64,000 nucleotides of DNA from Xanthostigma xanthostigma (GCA_963575645.1 OY754465.1:39644401-39708400); one strand, 5' to 3'. Counted from the first letter of the stretch, positions 36,685 to 48,925 are shown. Notes: generated by a model from the sequence alone, not told the origin. Numbers and translations: made by a program.

Positions 36685-36713
36685 GCACATACCGCTAGTT
36701 TAGCGGTATGTGC
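36685..36713. other. 13-bp perfect hairpin at repeat end (copy 1)
   Basis: GCACATACCGCTA and its exact complement flank a three-base GTT loop. The identical hairpin occurs at 63967-63995, so it belongs to the repeat. It could be a terminal structure of the element or a transcript-folding signal. A Helitron 3' end was considered, but no CTRR follows the hairpin. Confidence 0.8.
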
Positions 36714-37158
36714 AAAATACATTTCGAAATTCTGCAAACTGTCCTATAACGGGCTTGATTCCTATTTTATAAATAAATAAAATTTTGGAAAATGACTTTT
36801 GTGTATAATGTGAAACATGTCACAAAAGACGTTGTTTTTTAAACCACTGAAATAGAATGTAAAATAGAAAAGCAAGGTGTTTGTTACATAATTTTGGAAC
36901 TATGGACATGTTTTATTTTTGTGAAACTTTAATTTATATAATTTTTAAGTCAGAAGAGATACAGACGTTTGTTTGTGCTCATCAGAATCAACGTTTTGAA
37001 AGATTTCGATTTTCGTTAAAAGTGCATGCCTTGAAGAAATCGTAATATCGAAATTTTCAATATTGGAAATGAAGAATGTTTATAGTACAAATTGCGTTAA
37101 TTTCAATGAGACCAGGAAAACTCGTTCTATTTACAGCAGAAACATTATTCCCTCACAG

Positions 37159-37304
37159 TACCAAAGATGACACTGAATTATCGAGATGAGAAAACCTTCA
37201 AGAAATGTCTCAAGTACAAACAATTTTCGAAGATTTATTCGTACAGAGATGATGCAGAATCTTCTTTAGAAGTATTGGAACTATTAACTGATTTACGGTA
37301 CTAA
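37159..37304 (+). CDS. Weak candidate terminal exon
   Basis: The acceptor-like ACATTATTCCCTCACAG ends at 37158. The frame contains an ATG (37167) and about 45 charged codons including KTFKKCLKYKQFSKIYSY, with a TAA at 37302-37304. No domain is recognised, there is no clear poly(A) signal, and such a frame length is expected by chance here. Confidence 0.12.
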
Positions 37305-38180
37305 ATTATATATATTGTAATTGACAATAACAATCATGTGTCTATTTCAGAGTCAGCTGTAATCATTCCTTTCCCAATAATCAAATTGCGCTTTGATAAG
37401 ATCAGGTGGTACGCTACATTATGAGCCATCGGCGACAATGATTTTTCATGTAAAATTGTTCTTGATGCCAATAATCGCTCGATAATAATGTATAACATGC
37501 ATGTAACATTGTAACCTAACATGTTAGTTACGAAAAAAATCACTTGTTACGGAGGAAGTAAATCGCTTGGACATAAATAATAATACGCATGCGCTGTAAT
37601 TACACTATCACAGCTTTTATTTCAAAATTATTGAGGTATCGCACAAATATTACCTAAAGGCTTTAATATAATGCAACAAGAATTTACATTTTTTTAGATT
37701 TATCAAGATTACACCGGCCTCTGAACGTAATTGCGAAAAAAATAATTCGAGATCTGGAATTTCGAACTAATTTTAATGAGTCGATTTTTTAAGGATTTGC
37801 ACAACAATTCTTATGTTTCAAAAAAGTAGATCACTCAGAAATCTGTAAAATTGCTTACAGAGGGCGTAATTTTTATTCTTTACATATATATCATTAAATA
37901 CAAAAAGAAACAAAGTAAAAAGTCTGCTAGTCTGCAAAAAATGACAGTGCCATAAAATCGATATAACAATAAAACTGCGTGATTGGGTCGCTTGAAACTC
38001 AACACAGCAAAACAACAAATCACATACGTTGTACTGTCAACGTGACAAGTATATGTGTTGGTGGGAAAGACTACAGAACATTTTTTACTCAGCATTGAAT
38101 TCTATCCTATCTTGGGACATGATATCTAATTAAAATTTTACTCACTAATAAGGCTTCATAATATTTCGACTGATATTAAA

Positions 38181-38511
38181 ATACCTTTTTCCACACCCCC
38201 CATAAAACAGTTACTTCTCATGCGTGTATGAACCATTTCAAACTAGCGCGTAAAGTAAAACAAAAAATGCAATTTTCCCAATCCAACGGTAATTTCAAAA
38301 GACGAACTCTAAGTTACCGTTTATTTCTATAAGAATAACAAAGATAGTAAAGCGACAAAGCAGGCGCAATTTTTGGAAACAACTCAAATGAAATGCAATA
38401 TGGTCGCACACACAAAATATGACAGCTGTCAAACATAATATTATCAAGTGAAAACCAGCTATTTTATAGAAGGTACGCGCAAAAAATGTAGTATGTATCT
38501 CGAAAGTAATA
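38181..38511 (+). repeat. Dispersed ~350-bp family, copy 3
   Basis: Same motif order as 24462-24808, including two inverted ACCGTTTATTT / AACGGTAATTT motifs that could fold together and the palindrome GACAGCTGTC. Similar over the full length with many substitutions, so it is an old family. Confidence 0.7.
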
Positions 38512-38929
38512 TTCGAGTGACTGTTATATGAAATAACGCATTACAATCTAGATACTTAAAACTACTATTTTGCGTAAGTAAAATGAACGACGTAATCAAA
38601 CGATAAATCCACGTTCCAAAATGTTTAATTTAAAAATAAGTATGTGAGTAAAATGTTTTGCATATGAGAGGCCGAATGATATTGACAACTAAGTCCAATT
38701 ATATTATACCTATTCAAAATGAGTATAAAAAGGGCTCTACAGAGGAAAGTTGTCTCACAATCCCTTTATAAGATTAAGTAACTATACCATTGAAACTGAA
38801 CAGTTAAGTGCATGGGTTCTCTATGTTCAAAATACATTTTGAAAATATTTAATTTCCTCAATAGCGGAGTGTGACACCATCACACAAGAAATCTCAGTGT
38901 CGGATCTTGAGATATGATGATAGATTTTA

Positions 38930-38971
38930 GATTATAGACGCTTAATAGTTGAGGTAATTATATAGTGTCTA
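38930..38971. repeat. TAGACGCT palindrome family, copy
   Basis: GATTATAGACGCTTAATAGT, TGAGGTAATTATATAGTGTC, TA: same orientation as 10101, with a short insertion before the right arm. Confidence 0.6.
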
Positions 38972-40572
38972 CATTGGGGTATGATGGTGTTATAGAAACA
39001 AGTATCAACTTAATGATTGTAAGGCACCTTTCCTCTATAGCGTATTTATAGCTCTTGTTCTCTATCAGTCATGCTTGTCAACTATTACCATTTCAAGAAC
39101 AGTTTTCATTCATTCACTTTACAGAATATATTGCTCGTTATTTTTCATCTAAAAATGACCCATCGTTACAGATTACAAAATGCTTTGCATTAGCATACCT
39201 CATCTTATTATCACAAAAAAAACTACTTAAGTCGTTTATGCAAATCATTAACAGATTTTGATAAAGGTAATGCGCTAAGCAATCTACGTACAGTATTCCA
39301 TTGACACTATATTGATAAAAAGAAACTGCAGCACATAAATCAGACCAAAGAAAATCAACTTTTTAATTGAAACCAACAATAGTTAGTCACGGCTATGGCG
39401 TTTAAACAAACACGAAAATCGTTATTTAGCAATTAAAATACTGATACTTTTACATCAGAGGTGAACAGTGATTTGCAGATACATTTTGAAATGGGAAATA
39501 ATGTAGGTTAGTTAATAAATCCTTTTTAATGTATTATAAATTATGCTAATAAATACCTATAGGTATATACACAGGAAGAAGTTTTACTTCAGTCGTGTGG
39601 TCTTAAGCACACTCGCTTTTTTTGCTTACTTACTTTGCTTACTTTTGCTGACCAAAGGGGGGATCAAAAATTACTAAAAATCTGCTTACGTAATACTGCT
39701 TTGATTAGTTTGAAAAGTTACCCACCTGATCATAATTTCCTATAATTTCTCTATTAATTTAATTGAAGTTTAAAAAGTGTAGAAAAAATGGGGAGTGGCA
39801 AAATGGAAAATAATAATGCGATTAGCATAATGTTGAGCAACGAACGTTACACAGATTATTATTCATTAGCCTTTATAAAAAAGTATTCGGTTACCTTAAC
39901 GCCACAATTTCGATATAAGGTTCAATATATTATTTGCTATGCAATTATATATGCAATAAAAGATTTTGAAGTCTTACAGGCACCTTGTTATTTTGAACTA
40001 TGACCCAAGCACGATTGCATTGCGATTCCAATTATAATTGACTTTAATTTTTAAAACTACATTACGAATGAACAAAGTGTATATTACATGCTACATATTA
40101 TTATACTACTAGTTCAAGAGCTTTTGGTCAAAAATTGCTAGAACATTTTGTATATATTTTGAGATTATAGTTTCTATTTAGGGCATTAATAAATATATAT
40201 ATATCACAGTTACCGGTCATAACACCTGACGCCGGGGCACTTTAAAAGATGTAAAAAAATCTAGTTATATATGAAAGCCGAAATTTGGTACAGGGTTAGT
40301 CAGCAGTCGGTATAATTATAGAAGTTCGCAACTTCTATCTACTGCTGACTAGGTCTATTCTACCAAAATGAGGTCTGTCTGTTTATTTTTTTTTTTTCAT
40401 AAATTATAAAATCTTTAGTTTTTTGTTGACTGTAGTAAGGATTATTTACACCCTAAATAGGTAGTAATATAGATAATCTGAAAATAGCCTTTACAAAATA
40501 CGATTTCTTGGACTGTATGGTATACCTAGCAATAATCCGTTAAAAAAAGGTGCAAAGTTGTGGGTTTCGACC

Positions 40573-40785
40573 ATAGAGATATTACAATAGAGTACGCGAG
40601 AGAGCAGTGAAAAGTGTCTGCAATTAAGATAGAGAGAACAGTTCCTTATCTCTATGGTAACTAATAATGCAAAACAATGCTGATTTGAGTAAACAAATTT
40701 CTGGTTTTCCGCAGCGTTCTCTCTCTATTTAACTGAGGACACTTTCATTTATGGCAAGCATACGCTAGTTATTTTAGCGGTAGAT
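40573..40785 (+). mobile_element. hAT-like MITE family, copy B
   Basis: Same orientation as copy A and colinear with it: CCATAGAGATATTACAATAG, GTACGCGAGAG, TTCCTTATCTCTATGGTAAC, GCTGATTTGAGTAAACAA, GCAGCGTTCTCTCTC, then GGCAAGCATACGCTAG. Its left terminus is longer than that of copy A, and the right terminus fades after about 40785. No flanking duplication could be identified. Confidence 0.65.
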
Positions 40786-41174
40786 TGTTTACTTAAGCGA
40801 CTAATACTTGACAATCGATAGAAAAAACCTTTTATAAGAAAACTGAGCGTTCTTAGAAAGCCAATAAAAATAGAAATATTATTAAATTTTGATGTCGACG
40901 TCAATTTAAGTACCTATTACTAAATTTTTTTATATGCGTGCTTTTAATTAAATTTTTTTTAAGAGGTTCATTTTTTTCAATTTGTTTAAAAGTGGTTATG
41001 TTTAATTTAAAACTACTGAACCGTTTAAAGTAAAAATAAAGTAAAAAATATATGAGGCCGTTTCGTCATCTTCCTGAACATAACGGCGTCGAAATTATTC
41101 AAATCGGTTAACCCCTCGACAGTTAATGCTGAATAAACATAACAAATACCTATAAATATACCTGTCGAAATGGT

Positions 41175-41202
41175 AACCTTCTTTTTTTGAAGTCGGTTAA
41201 AA
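41175..41202 (+). repeat. TTGAAGTCGGTTAA repeat terminus
   Basis: ACCTTCTTTTTTTGAAGTCG followed by GTTAAAAA. This terminus is familiar from many lepidopteran genomic repeats (recall). The upstream 41000-41170 (AAAACTACTGAACCGTTTAA, ATATGAGGCCGTTTCGTCA) is probably the body of the same repeat. It is used here as a lineage indicator. Confidence 0.5.
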
Positions 41203-43058
41203 AACATATTGTATTACAGTATTTGTCAATTACATCAAACACGAAATGATTGAAAATACAGGCTCGCGCAAAACTCGTGCAAATTCAAATATTGTTGCGT
41301 TCTTGGTCTCCTGTAGTGTTTATTTGTTAAACTATTTCGACTGCTTGGTATCGTTTACAGCCTCAGAATGCGATTGCAATAGTTTTTAAAGCTTCTATCG
41401 CGAATAGATTTTCTGGAAACTAAGTTGAAGGGAAACTACAAAAATCAGTCCAAAAAAAATGTTGTCAGTTTATTTAGTTACAGTAAGTAATTAATGCAAC
41501 TGAAATTTGTTTGTATCAAAAACCAATTTGCGATAACACACTGTATAAAAATTGCTTCCTGATACTGTTTATAGCTAATTACAGCCTCGCACTATGCTTT
41601 TTTTAAACTTGATCAATGAAAGTAAACAATATAAATATTGGTGAGCGAAAAATCAATAAAATTTGTAACTGATTGTCTTTTCCTAACGACCCAAATCAAT
41701 TATATTTTAAACACGTAGTTTAATCCGAGACCTGATAAAAGTATCAATTGAATGTTAATTAATAAATAAAAAAAAAACATGTGAATTAGTGCAAGGCCTA
41801 AACAACATTAACTGTTGGCGGCCATAAAAAAGTAAAGTTTATCTAGTTTGTTATGAAAAACAAAATCCAGCCAATTGGGCGACGGGACCATTCCAACTTT
41901 AAAATATTGACATATTTTGATATAGTATAATAAATAAAATAAAAATTTCTGATATCGCGTGAGGTGACGCGGGTAATGGCTTATTTAATATGATATTTGC
42001 TATTGTTACATAATAATGTTCCATGTCATCTAAAAATTAATCACAGCATGCTTAATAGATCTACAAAACAAAAGAACAGCTGGCTATTTTTTTTAGAAAT
42101 TTTAGAGAAAAAAATTTAACAAAACTTTCTTGAAAAAATAAATTTAATAATAAGCCGTTATGAAAAGTATACCGTTATTATACAAAAAAAACACAGTTAT
42201 AGCATATGTCTCTTCTGCGCATGCGCCGATTTCCTCCAAAAATAATAGGGCTCTTCATATTATTTGCATACCAAACATCCTCCCAAAAATTGGTTTCAAT
42301 CCTCTCTTTCGTTTGAGCTGTATCGTGTTCACAGACAAACAGACTAACAAACGCGCAGAGTTTTTCCAAAAATATGTTTTTTGGATTCAGGGGACCTCAA
42401 AACGAAAAGATATTATAGTATTTTTGAAAAGTGATCTTTGACCTAAACTAGTAGGTACTATTCCCCACTTGTGGGTTGGAATGGTAAAATTGTATATAGG
42501 GCGACAATTGATTACTTTTAAAAAGACAGAGCCGACCCTGAAGAGGCGCACATGACTTACATACACATTGAGAAATGCGTATTATATTAATAATATCCCG
42601 ATACGATGTATCCTGCTGGTTAAAACATAAATTAGAGCAATTAATGTAGTGGTATGAACAGTACGGTACCTCCAGCGGCAGCGTCAGACATCGGTAACAG
42701 AGCAAAGTTAAGCTACGGGCTATCACCAGTATCACAACCATGAATCCAACCATGACCATATGGTGAAGTTCGCATGTTCACACGCATTATGCCATAGAAA
42801 CACCATGGAAGGCGTTCTGTAAACTAGAACCATGTTAATACCAATTAGCTTTAATAATTTATATTGCTATTACACTTTTATTTTATGCTGTATTTAACAA
42901 TTACTCGAAAAGAAAAACATTCTATAAATGCCACAAGTGAATTAAAAAATTCCTCAAGTTTTCTAATTTTTTCTGTGATTAAAAGTTTACTCAAATCACG
43001 GTCTTACAGACTGGTCTCGATACTGCGGTAAGGGCAACCTTTATTGAAGTCCAAAATG

Positions 43059-43135
43059 TAGTTCATGATAACAGCGCTGCAATCCGGACTGCAAGTAAAA
43101 TATGCGAAAAATAGTAGCGCCGCTATCATGAACTA
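43059..43135. repeat. Short inverted repeat TAGTTCATGATA
   Basis: TAGTTCATGATAACAGCGCT (43059-43078) and its complement with two changes (43116-43135) flank about 37 bp. It shares the core ATAACAGCGCTG with the palindromic element at 2499-2635, so the two could be related. Too short to classify. Confidence 0.5.
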
Positions 43136-43230
43136 AAATTCTGAGTTTTAATTAGCGGCCTGCCCTCGCTAATACTAGCCATATTACAGTGATAAAGCTT
43201 ATTGTTATATTATACGCCCGTGACTCATAC

Positions 43231-43272
43231 ACGCAGATGACCTCAGCTATCGAGAGTCTATAATCGACAATC
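43231..43272. repeat. TAGACGCT palindrome family, copy
   Basis: ACGCAGATGACCTCAGCTAT, CGAGAGTCTATAATCGACAA, TC: consensus right half with a degenerate left arm. Confidence 0.6.
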
Positions 43273-43619
43273 AATTTCTCTATCGATCGTGACTGAAATC
43301 AACGCGAGACGTAATTAAGTTAGCATTTTTTCTTATGAAATGCAATAGACGCTTAATTTGGCCCCTGTTATCTTTTTAAGGCCACCAACAGCTAGGGCTA
43401 CTTGTGCCTAGTACCAATTCATAAATAAATTGAAAATTCAATTGTTGTTTTCAATTACTATTTTTAGAACCTCGGAACTGGGGGCTTGTAAAAGAGGAGC
43501 CTTGGAACCACCATATTATCAACGACATTGCTATACGCTTGGATATTCTCAAACGTACGCTCCAATTGTCAAGTTTCAATAACCTTCTATAAATTATTAT
43601 TAATTATTTGAGATTAAAA

Positions 43620-43905
43620 TCGAAACAGTTTTTTTTGTGATACACCGACTAGATCATTGTCTTAAAAGTGACATGATATTCCTCAGGAAAAAACATTGGA
43701 CAGTAGTTACTAGTTAGCATTCCAATGTTTTATGGAAATTAGCACTCCCAGGAACCGTCAGTTTTGTGTATACTGACTGGATCATTTTTATACACATCTC
43801 CGGGGAAACATTGGAATGTATTTTGCATTCCAAGGTTTTATATGAATTAGCACTTCCGGGAGCCCGAGTTCGTACCAGTCGGCTTGTGTATGTTGGCTAG
43901 CAGAC
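43620..43905 (+). repeat. Degenerate tandem repeat, about 3 units of ~107-115 bp
   Basis: Recurring blocks: GCATTCCAATGTTTTATGGA / GCATTCCAAGGTTTTATATG (43718, 43825), TAGCACTCCCAGGA / TAGCACTTCCGGGA, GGAAAAAACATTGGA / GGGGAAACATTGGAATG (43686, 43803), and a CAGT-TTGTG-TA-NCGACTNGATCAT block. The first unit is incomplete. Confidence 0.65.
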
Positions 43906-43910
43906 TCTCT

Positions 43911-43953
43911 AATACAGATGACCCTAGCTGTCGAGCGTCTATAATCCACAATC
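43911..43953. repeat. TAGACGCT palindrome family, copy
   Basis: AATACAGATGACCCTAGCTG, TCGAGCGTCTATAATCCACA, ATC: right half well preserved. It follows directly on the tandem units at 43620-43905. Confidence 0.6.
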
Positions 43954-45639
43954 TACTTTGACAGTCATACGCACACAACAGGTCGAAGAACTCTGATCTA
44001 AAAGATATCGTTTTAGATATATTTCGAAGTGTCCCAAACTTATACGATTTTTATGAAGCATGGCAGATATAATTATACAACTCTCCTCTGGTAGTATTAG
44101 CTGTACTGTTATAGAACAATAAGCAGTTAACTGAAATGGGACACTTAGATCGCGTATTCTGTACACAGCACAACATAATGAGAGAACAAACAAGTTTGTA
44201 GCAATTATTTCTAAATGGAGAAGTACGTATAAGATATAATAATACAATCTATCCATTTGGAGAATGTCATGATATATTTAAAAGAATACAACCTTACTTT
44301 AATTAATTTATACTACTAATGTCTGTTGGATGGATTCATTCAAACTAAATACTCGTCGTATAAGGGCCCTGCCTCACCGGGAAGCTATGGCAGCGGTAAC
44401 CAATTGAGGCTGTCAGCAAAATACACGTAGTTCAATGAAGTGTACCACACCCGGCTCTCAGTCGGCTTACAGCTAGAACTGCGTTGGTTGTGAGTTTCGA
44501 GTAAAATACACAGCTTACATACGCGTCTTACATTTACGTAATTTATAAATAATATCAATGTTTGTCACATAAATTATTTCTTTAAAACTGGTGTCAATTT
44601 TTGTAGCTTTGCTGGCGCAGCCTAGAGAAACCGTGGCAGCTTAATCGATTGCGTTGTCTTGACAACCCGGAGAGGCCGGTCCTTAACGTGATAAGAGTTT
44701 TATAAATAAGTAAAGTATAACCATTCTGTTTTATCTTAAATACGGAGGCAGAAAATTAGCTTGTTTTAAAACAGACAATACTGAACTAAGATAGGTACAA
44801 CCGAAAATATTTTAAATGGCTATTCATTGAAACAACAAAAATGTAAGCATGTAAGTTATATGGATTTTTAAGGTCCAACATTCTCTCCAAAAATACGATT
44901 TTTACATTCTAGGAACGATCAAGACGCCAGACAGATAGACAAAAGAAAAAATTATATCCCCCTTTTTATGAAGTATACTTGAAAACGTGAGAATTCATCA
45001 AAAACTCAAAATGAAAATTTTACACAATGACAATATATCCCTTATATAATTATAATGTTCTTAAATCTGTAAGGTAAGTATGATTACCCTTTGAGCTAAC
45101 TTTGCTAATCAGAGAGACTTTCAAAGGTTTAAAAAAGTATGTATATTTGCATAACGATAAATGAACACATGTAAACTCTAAAAAATCTTTAATTGCAGTA
45201 CTTTGTATTTAATAAAGAATGTTAATAACTCTTTTATGTGTATTTAATGTTAATTTTAACAATCAAACTTGAATTATTAGACAACTGATATTACTTTCAT
45301 AGAATTTACATAATATGGAAATTAAACATGTTCCACTAATATGAACGTGAGAAAAATAAATAAACATTCATATTTTTCATATTTCTTTTTTATTATAAAA
45401 AGTTTTTAAGCGTTTTATATACAGGAAACGTGTTCTCCCTTTGTCTTTTGATAGGATTATTTTTTTTTAACTTAGACCAGGGCATAATGCATTACTATAA
45501 AATATGTTCCTCCTTCAAACGTTCAAGTAATATGTCGCCTTTTATTTGCGTCACATTTCAAATTTCTGATGCCCTACCTAAAATTTGGTTCTAGTACGAT
45601 CCTGCCAATGAACCACAACTTAAATAAAAAAAAAACAAG

Positions 45640-46045
45640 TCCGCTGAGAACGAGGCTATTTTCGCCGTTAGATCACTGCTGATATTTCTGCTGGCCAACG
45701 GTCTAGTAACGAGGTTGGAAACGACGTCACTGCAGGTTCACGTGCGAGGTCACAAGATGGATTTCAAAATTAGAACCTGGACTATTTTTCATGCTTGTTT
45801 TTCTACTGGTTTTGAGCATCTTGTCACGTGTGCGACATGGACAAACGCCACAAATAAACGTGGCGCCATAGCGTGTGTTCTGTTCAGAGACAAAAAACGT
45901 CCACTTTTGTTGACATTCGAACTATCATTTCGCGCGCACCAAACCCATCTACAAAGTAAGCTTCAAAACATGCCTCGTGTGAAGCAAACACATAAAAGCC
46001 ATCACGAAAACTAGCAGTCAAATCCAGCCTCGTGTGCAACGACTT
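45640..46045. mobile_element. Possible MITE with ACGAGGCT ends
   Basis: The left GAGAACGAGGCTATTTTCG and the right, complemented, GCACACGAGGCTGGATTT form short imperfect inverted termini. A second GCCTCGTGTGAAGC lies inside the right end. GCACACGAGGCAACC also occurs at 27136. The interior is GC-richer than its surroundings and holds a 99-codon open frame (45715-46014) with no recognisable domain, probably chance. PIF/Harbinger-like ends are a guess. Confidence 0.35.
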
Positions 46046-48223
46046 TTATACATTTTGCACGATATTCTTCGCAAAAAAGATTTAAAAAAAATTGCTTTAA
46101 ATAAGAATAGGGATAATTAAGTACCTCAGCCTGGTGTCTAAAATTTTCAAGTGTACTACTGTCAGTTTTGGACATTTTTTTTTGTGATTTTATTTCAATT
46201 TACAGTAGTGTTGTTTATTACTAATTTTCTAATAAATAATATTGCTATATAAAAGATATTTTTTGCGTGTATAGTAGAGAATAAACGCCTTTTCAAATAT
46301 GTAAGATCTTACGGCTTTCTCGCAAGGTTTTCAGGGTTACATCAACGGTAGATAATATTGCAAGTATAATATGCATATCTGCAGTGTATTTTTTGTTGAA
46401 TCGTAATAATCTTGATAGCAATAAGCAATAAGATGTACAGTATAAAAAATCTGAATATCTATAGAGGCGCGTAACTTCGCGACGATACATTGGTGATATT
46501 ATTCATAAAAGTATGCACGTAATTTTACAATGACTGGCATCAGAGATAAATAGGTAATTTTTGACTTACGATAAGCAATAACTTCCTCGTTCAGTAGATT
46601 TGTACATACCTGTAACAAAAAAGAAACGTTAATACAATGTTTATATACGTTTTTTGAATTGCTCTTTAATATTTATTTAACCATGGAAGACAAAATCAAT
46701 AAATTACAATTCTCTTAATATGGTGAAATTTGTAAAATCATGTAGACAAAACAATTGTTACATTAATCATTTATAAATGTGAAATTTCACATCTGCAAAG
46801 TCAATATCTAGAGCGTGTGCACGGCGTGCTAGTGACAATATTCCAGCACGTATTTTGACACAAAAACACATAAAGTATGCGATCTCAATGAAACAAAAGC
46901 AAATCTGTACAGGGTTAATATCAGATTTACCATTTCAATTCGAGGATGGTGCTAAATTAGGGCAATAATAATTTGTCACAATTTTACAATACTTTTTCTA
47001 CTCCAGGTATCTACAATGTAAAAAAACATGCTTTGGAAGAAAGTCTGCTCGTCTATTTGTCTGTCAGCACGATGCCACTCAAACAGTTAACCGAATCCAT
47101 ACATTTTGGTAGAATGTTTCACACACACACACATACAGTGAATTTCATTTAAGCCATACATTTTGTAGATATGGAAATCATTAAAGCATTACAGAAAATT
47201 GTTCCATATAAAAGGCAACAAAGACCGGGTGCCCAAGAGTGCCTAGAGGATTGTATATATTTTATATAGAACTTACGCATTGATTTCCACAGCTACCATA
47301 TCAATAAAACTCATGCAGTGTTTTCAATAAATTACAACGGTACGCTTTCATAACGGTTTATTTTTCTACTAGTCTTTTTAAAATTTTGTGAAAATTTTTT
47401 TTTCCGAAGGTACCTAGGTACTTTGAAATCAAAAATAAAATTATGGTTTTTTTCTGAATTAATCGGTCTTTAAATTAAAAAAAATTTAGGTACCTCCGTA
47501 TGAAACCGTAAAATTGAAAAATTAATGACACGTACTAGCTACATAATCTATTATTATAACCCAATAAATCTGAACATTTGTTGAAATATTGAACAGAAAG
47601 TCCAATTTTATTTATATGTAGGTACCGATATCTGTTTAGCTACTTTTTTGTTCATTGATACGCGAAGACCCTGTTCAAACGGTGACATTATATTTATGCA
47701 TGTGTAGGTACGGAGAGGACAGGTCGATCGAGACAATGTAGAAGGTACTTTATTTATGTATCTCGGCGAGGGAAAGTGCACTATACTATTTTCTGTATAT
47801 TACTAATGCAATACAGACATAACCTATATAATATTGAAGCGATATATATCTCCACACACAACATATTACTGTTGATCTGTTGTCAAAACGCAACGCTAGT
47901 AAGTCGAATTTTATCGAAACAATAAGATTAATTCCAACGACACAGAGCTCGCTCTAGTGAGGGAAACTATCCTTTACGATATATACATTTTCTTGTTGTG
48001 ATATATTTGTCATAATTAGATTTGAAAATAAAATAAAAAATAATCATTGAATCATCTGGGTTGAAGACATGTCATAAACGGGACCATCAGGCAAATATTC
48101 TCTTGCAAACATAAACATTTTAATTAAAATTGGAGCCATCTGGATAAGCCTCTTCTAAATACAAAAAAAATCGTTCAAATCGGTAGACGCATAAATGATG
48201 CGAACATAACCAAAATTATATAT
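46046..48223. other. Gene-free stretch
   Basis: Contains the MITE relative at 47134. Sequence 48120-48200 (TCGTTCAAATCGGTAGACGC) resembles the tail of a dispersed repeat just before the Tigger-like fragment. Confidence 0.45.
47134..47308. mobile_element. Relative of the 15004 MITE
   Basis: Starts TACAGTGAATTTCATTTAAG and contains GATATGGAAATCATTAAAGC followed by ATTACAGAAAATT. Its right part, complemented, gives GCATGAGTTTTATTGATATG then GTAGCTGTGGAAATCA. Both arms match the left half of 15004-15212, so this is an inverted-arm version of the same family. The extreme right terminus is not clearly preserved. Confidence 0.55.
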
Positions 48224-48425
48224 ACAGTCAAACCTGATTGAGTGAGAACTGGGTAAGCGAGAAAACTCTCTAAGTGAAAGTAATTGCCAGGTATCGTCTT
48301 TGTAACCCTCAAAAACTACTATATGTGAGAAACAGAAACTTCTATAAGAGAGAGACGTTTTTCACTCATGGACCTCTATAACTGAGACTACTACTTGCCT
48401 ATACCTTTATAAGCGATAGTCGAAC
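48224..48425 (+). mobile_element. Tigger-like fragment
   Basis: Begins ACAGTCAAACCTGATTGAGT, followed by several degenerate motifs of the type TAAGCGAGAA or CTATAAGAGAGA, and ends near TATAAGCGATAG. CAGT-AAACCTC-type ends with repeated (C)TAAGNGAGA motifs are typical of Tigger-like termini and their internal repeats. No clean opposite terminus is seen, so it is treated as a fragment. Confidence 0.45.
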
Positions 48426-48728
48426 GTATTAATAATTCCACGAAATTTAAGAATGAATCATAAAATAATTAATAGCTGAACTAAGATTACAGAAATTTGC
48501 AACGGATAAACATATTCAATAAACTGCACGACACAATTCACAACCGTAACTGAATACTAACTGCTATTCGTAGACTAGTTTGAACAAAACCATTACGTAA
48601 CAGGTCTGAATGTTGTAATTATTTCATATTTATGAATAACGGTAGATATAGATCAGACAAACATATCACTATAGTCGAGAAAATAACTAAATAATAATCG
48701 ATTGGTGTGCAATACATAGACATCTAAG

Positions 48729-48925
48729 TAACTAGAGTACGCTAGAGCGTATGCTTGCCATACATGAAAGTGTTCTCAGTTAAGAGAGAGAACGCTGCTG
48801 AAAACCAGAAATTTGTTTACTCAAATCAGCAGGGTTTTGCATTATTAGTTACCATAGAGATAAGGAACTGTTCTCTCTCTTAATTTCACTGCTCTCTCGC
48901 GTACTCTATTGTAATATCTCTATGG
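48729..48925 (-). mobile_element. hAT-like MITE family, copy C
   Basis: The reverse-oriented copy: ACTAGAGTACGCTAGAGCG on the left, GTTTACTCAAATCAGCAGGG, ATTAGTTACCATAGAGATAA, and on the right GCGTACTCTATTGTAATATC followed by TCTATGG. It is closest to copy B, sharing the long CCATAGAGATATTACAATAG terminus. Confidence 0.65.

Larger units (their letters stand above)
35836..36717 (-). mobile_element. tRNA-headed long repeat, copy 1
   Basis: This is a non-coding dispersed repeat of about 880 bp. It matches 63135-64000 at a constant offset of about 27,299 bases through its AT-rich left half, with only scattered substitutions and small indels afterwards. Read on the minus strand it begins with a 29-nt hairpin (36685-36713), then a TACG-rich microsatellite (36428-36474), then a tRNA-like module with pol III boxes (36095-36172), and ends in a long T/A-rich tail finishing TTGCCAACTATTT. 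The tRNA-like head with internal promoter boxes followed by an unrelated body and an AT-rich tail is the layout of tRNA-derived SINEs. It is much longer than a usual SINE, so it may be a composite. No terminal inverted repeat and no protein-coding segment is seen. A relative lies at 59391-59995. I cannot name the family. Confidence 0.75.
36718..40572. other. Mostly unannotated stretch
   Basis: Contains the weak exon candidate at 37159, copy 3 of the ~350-bp family and the palindrome at 38930. Overlapping minus-strand frames around 37818-38095 have no recognisable domain. Confidence 0.45.
41203..45639. other. Mostly unannotated stretch
   Basis: Holds the short inverted repeat at 43059, two TAGACGCT copies and the tandem units at 43620. 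A 103-codon minus-strand frame (42448-42759) and a 105-codon one (43939-44256) have no recognisable domains. Slightly GC-richer patches at 44370-44480 and 44610-44690 are unexplained. Confidence 0.45.

Noticed and set aside
36685-36713. Helitron 3' terminus
   Set aside because: A hairpin is present but the CTRR end and A/T insertion context are absent on either strand.
42448-42759. 103-codon minus-strand frame near a GC-richer patch
   Set aside because: No domain and no flanking signals; probably part of an unidentified repeat.
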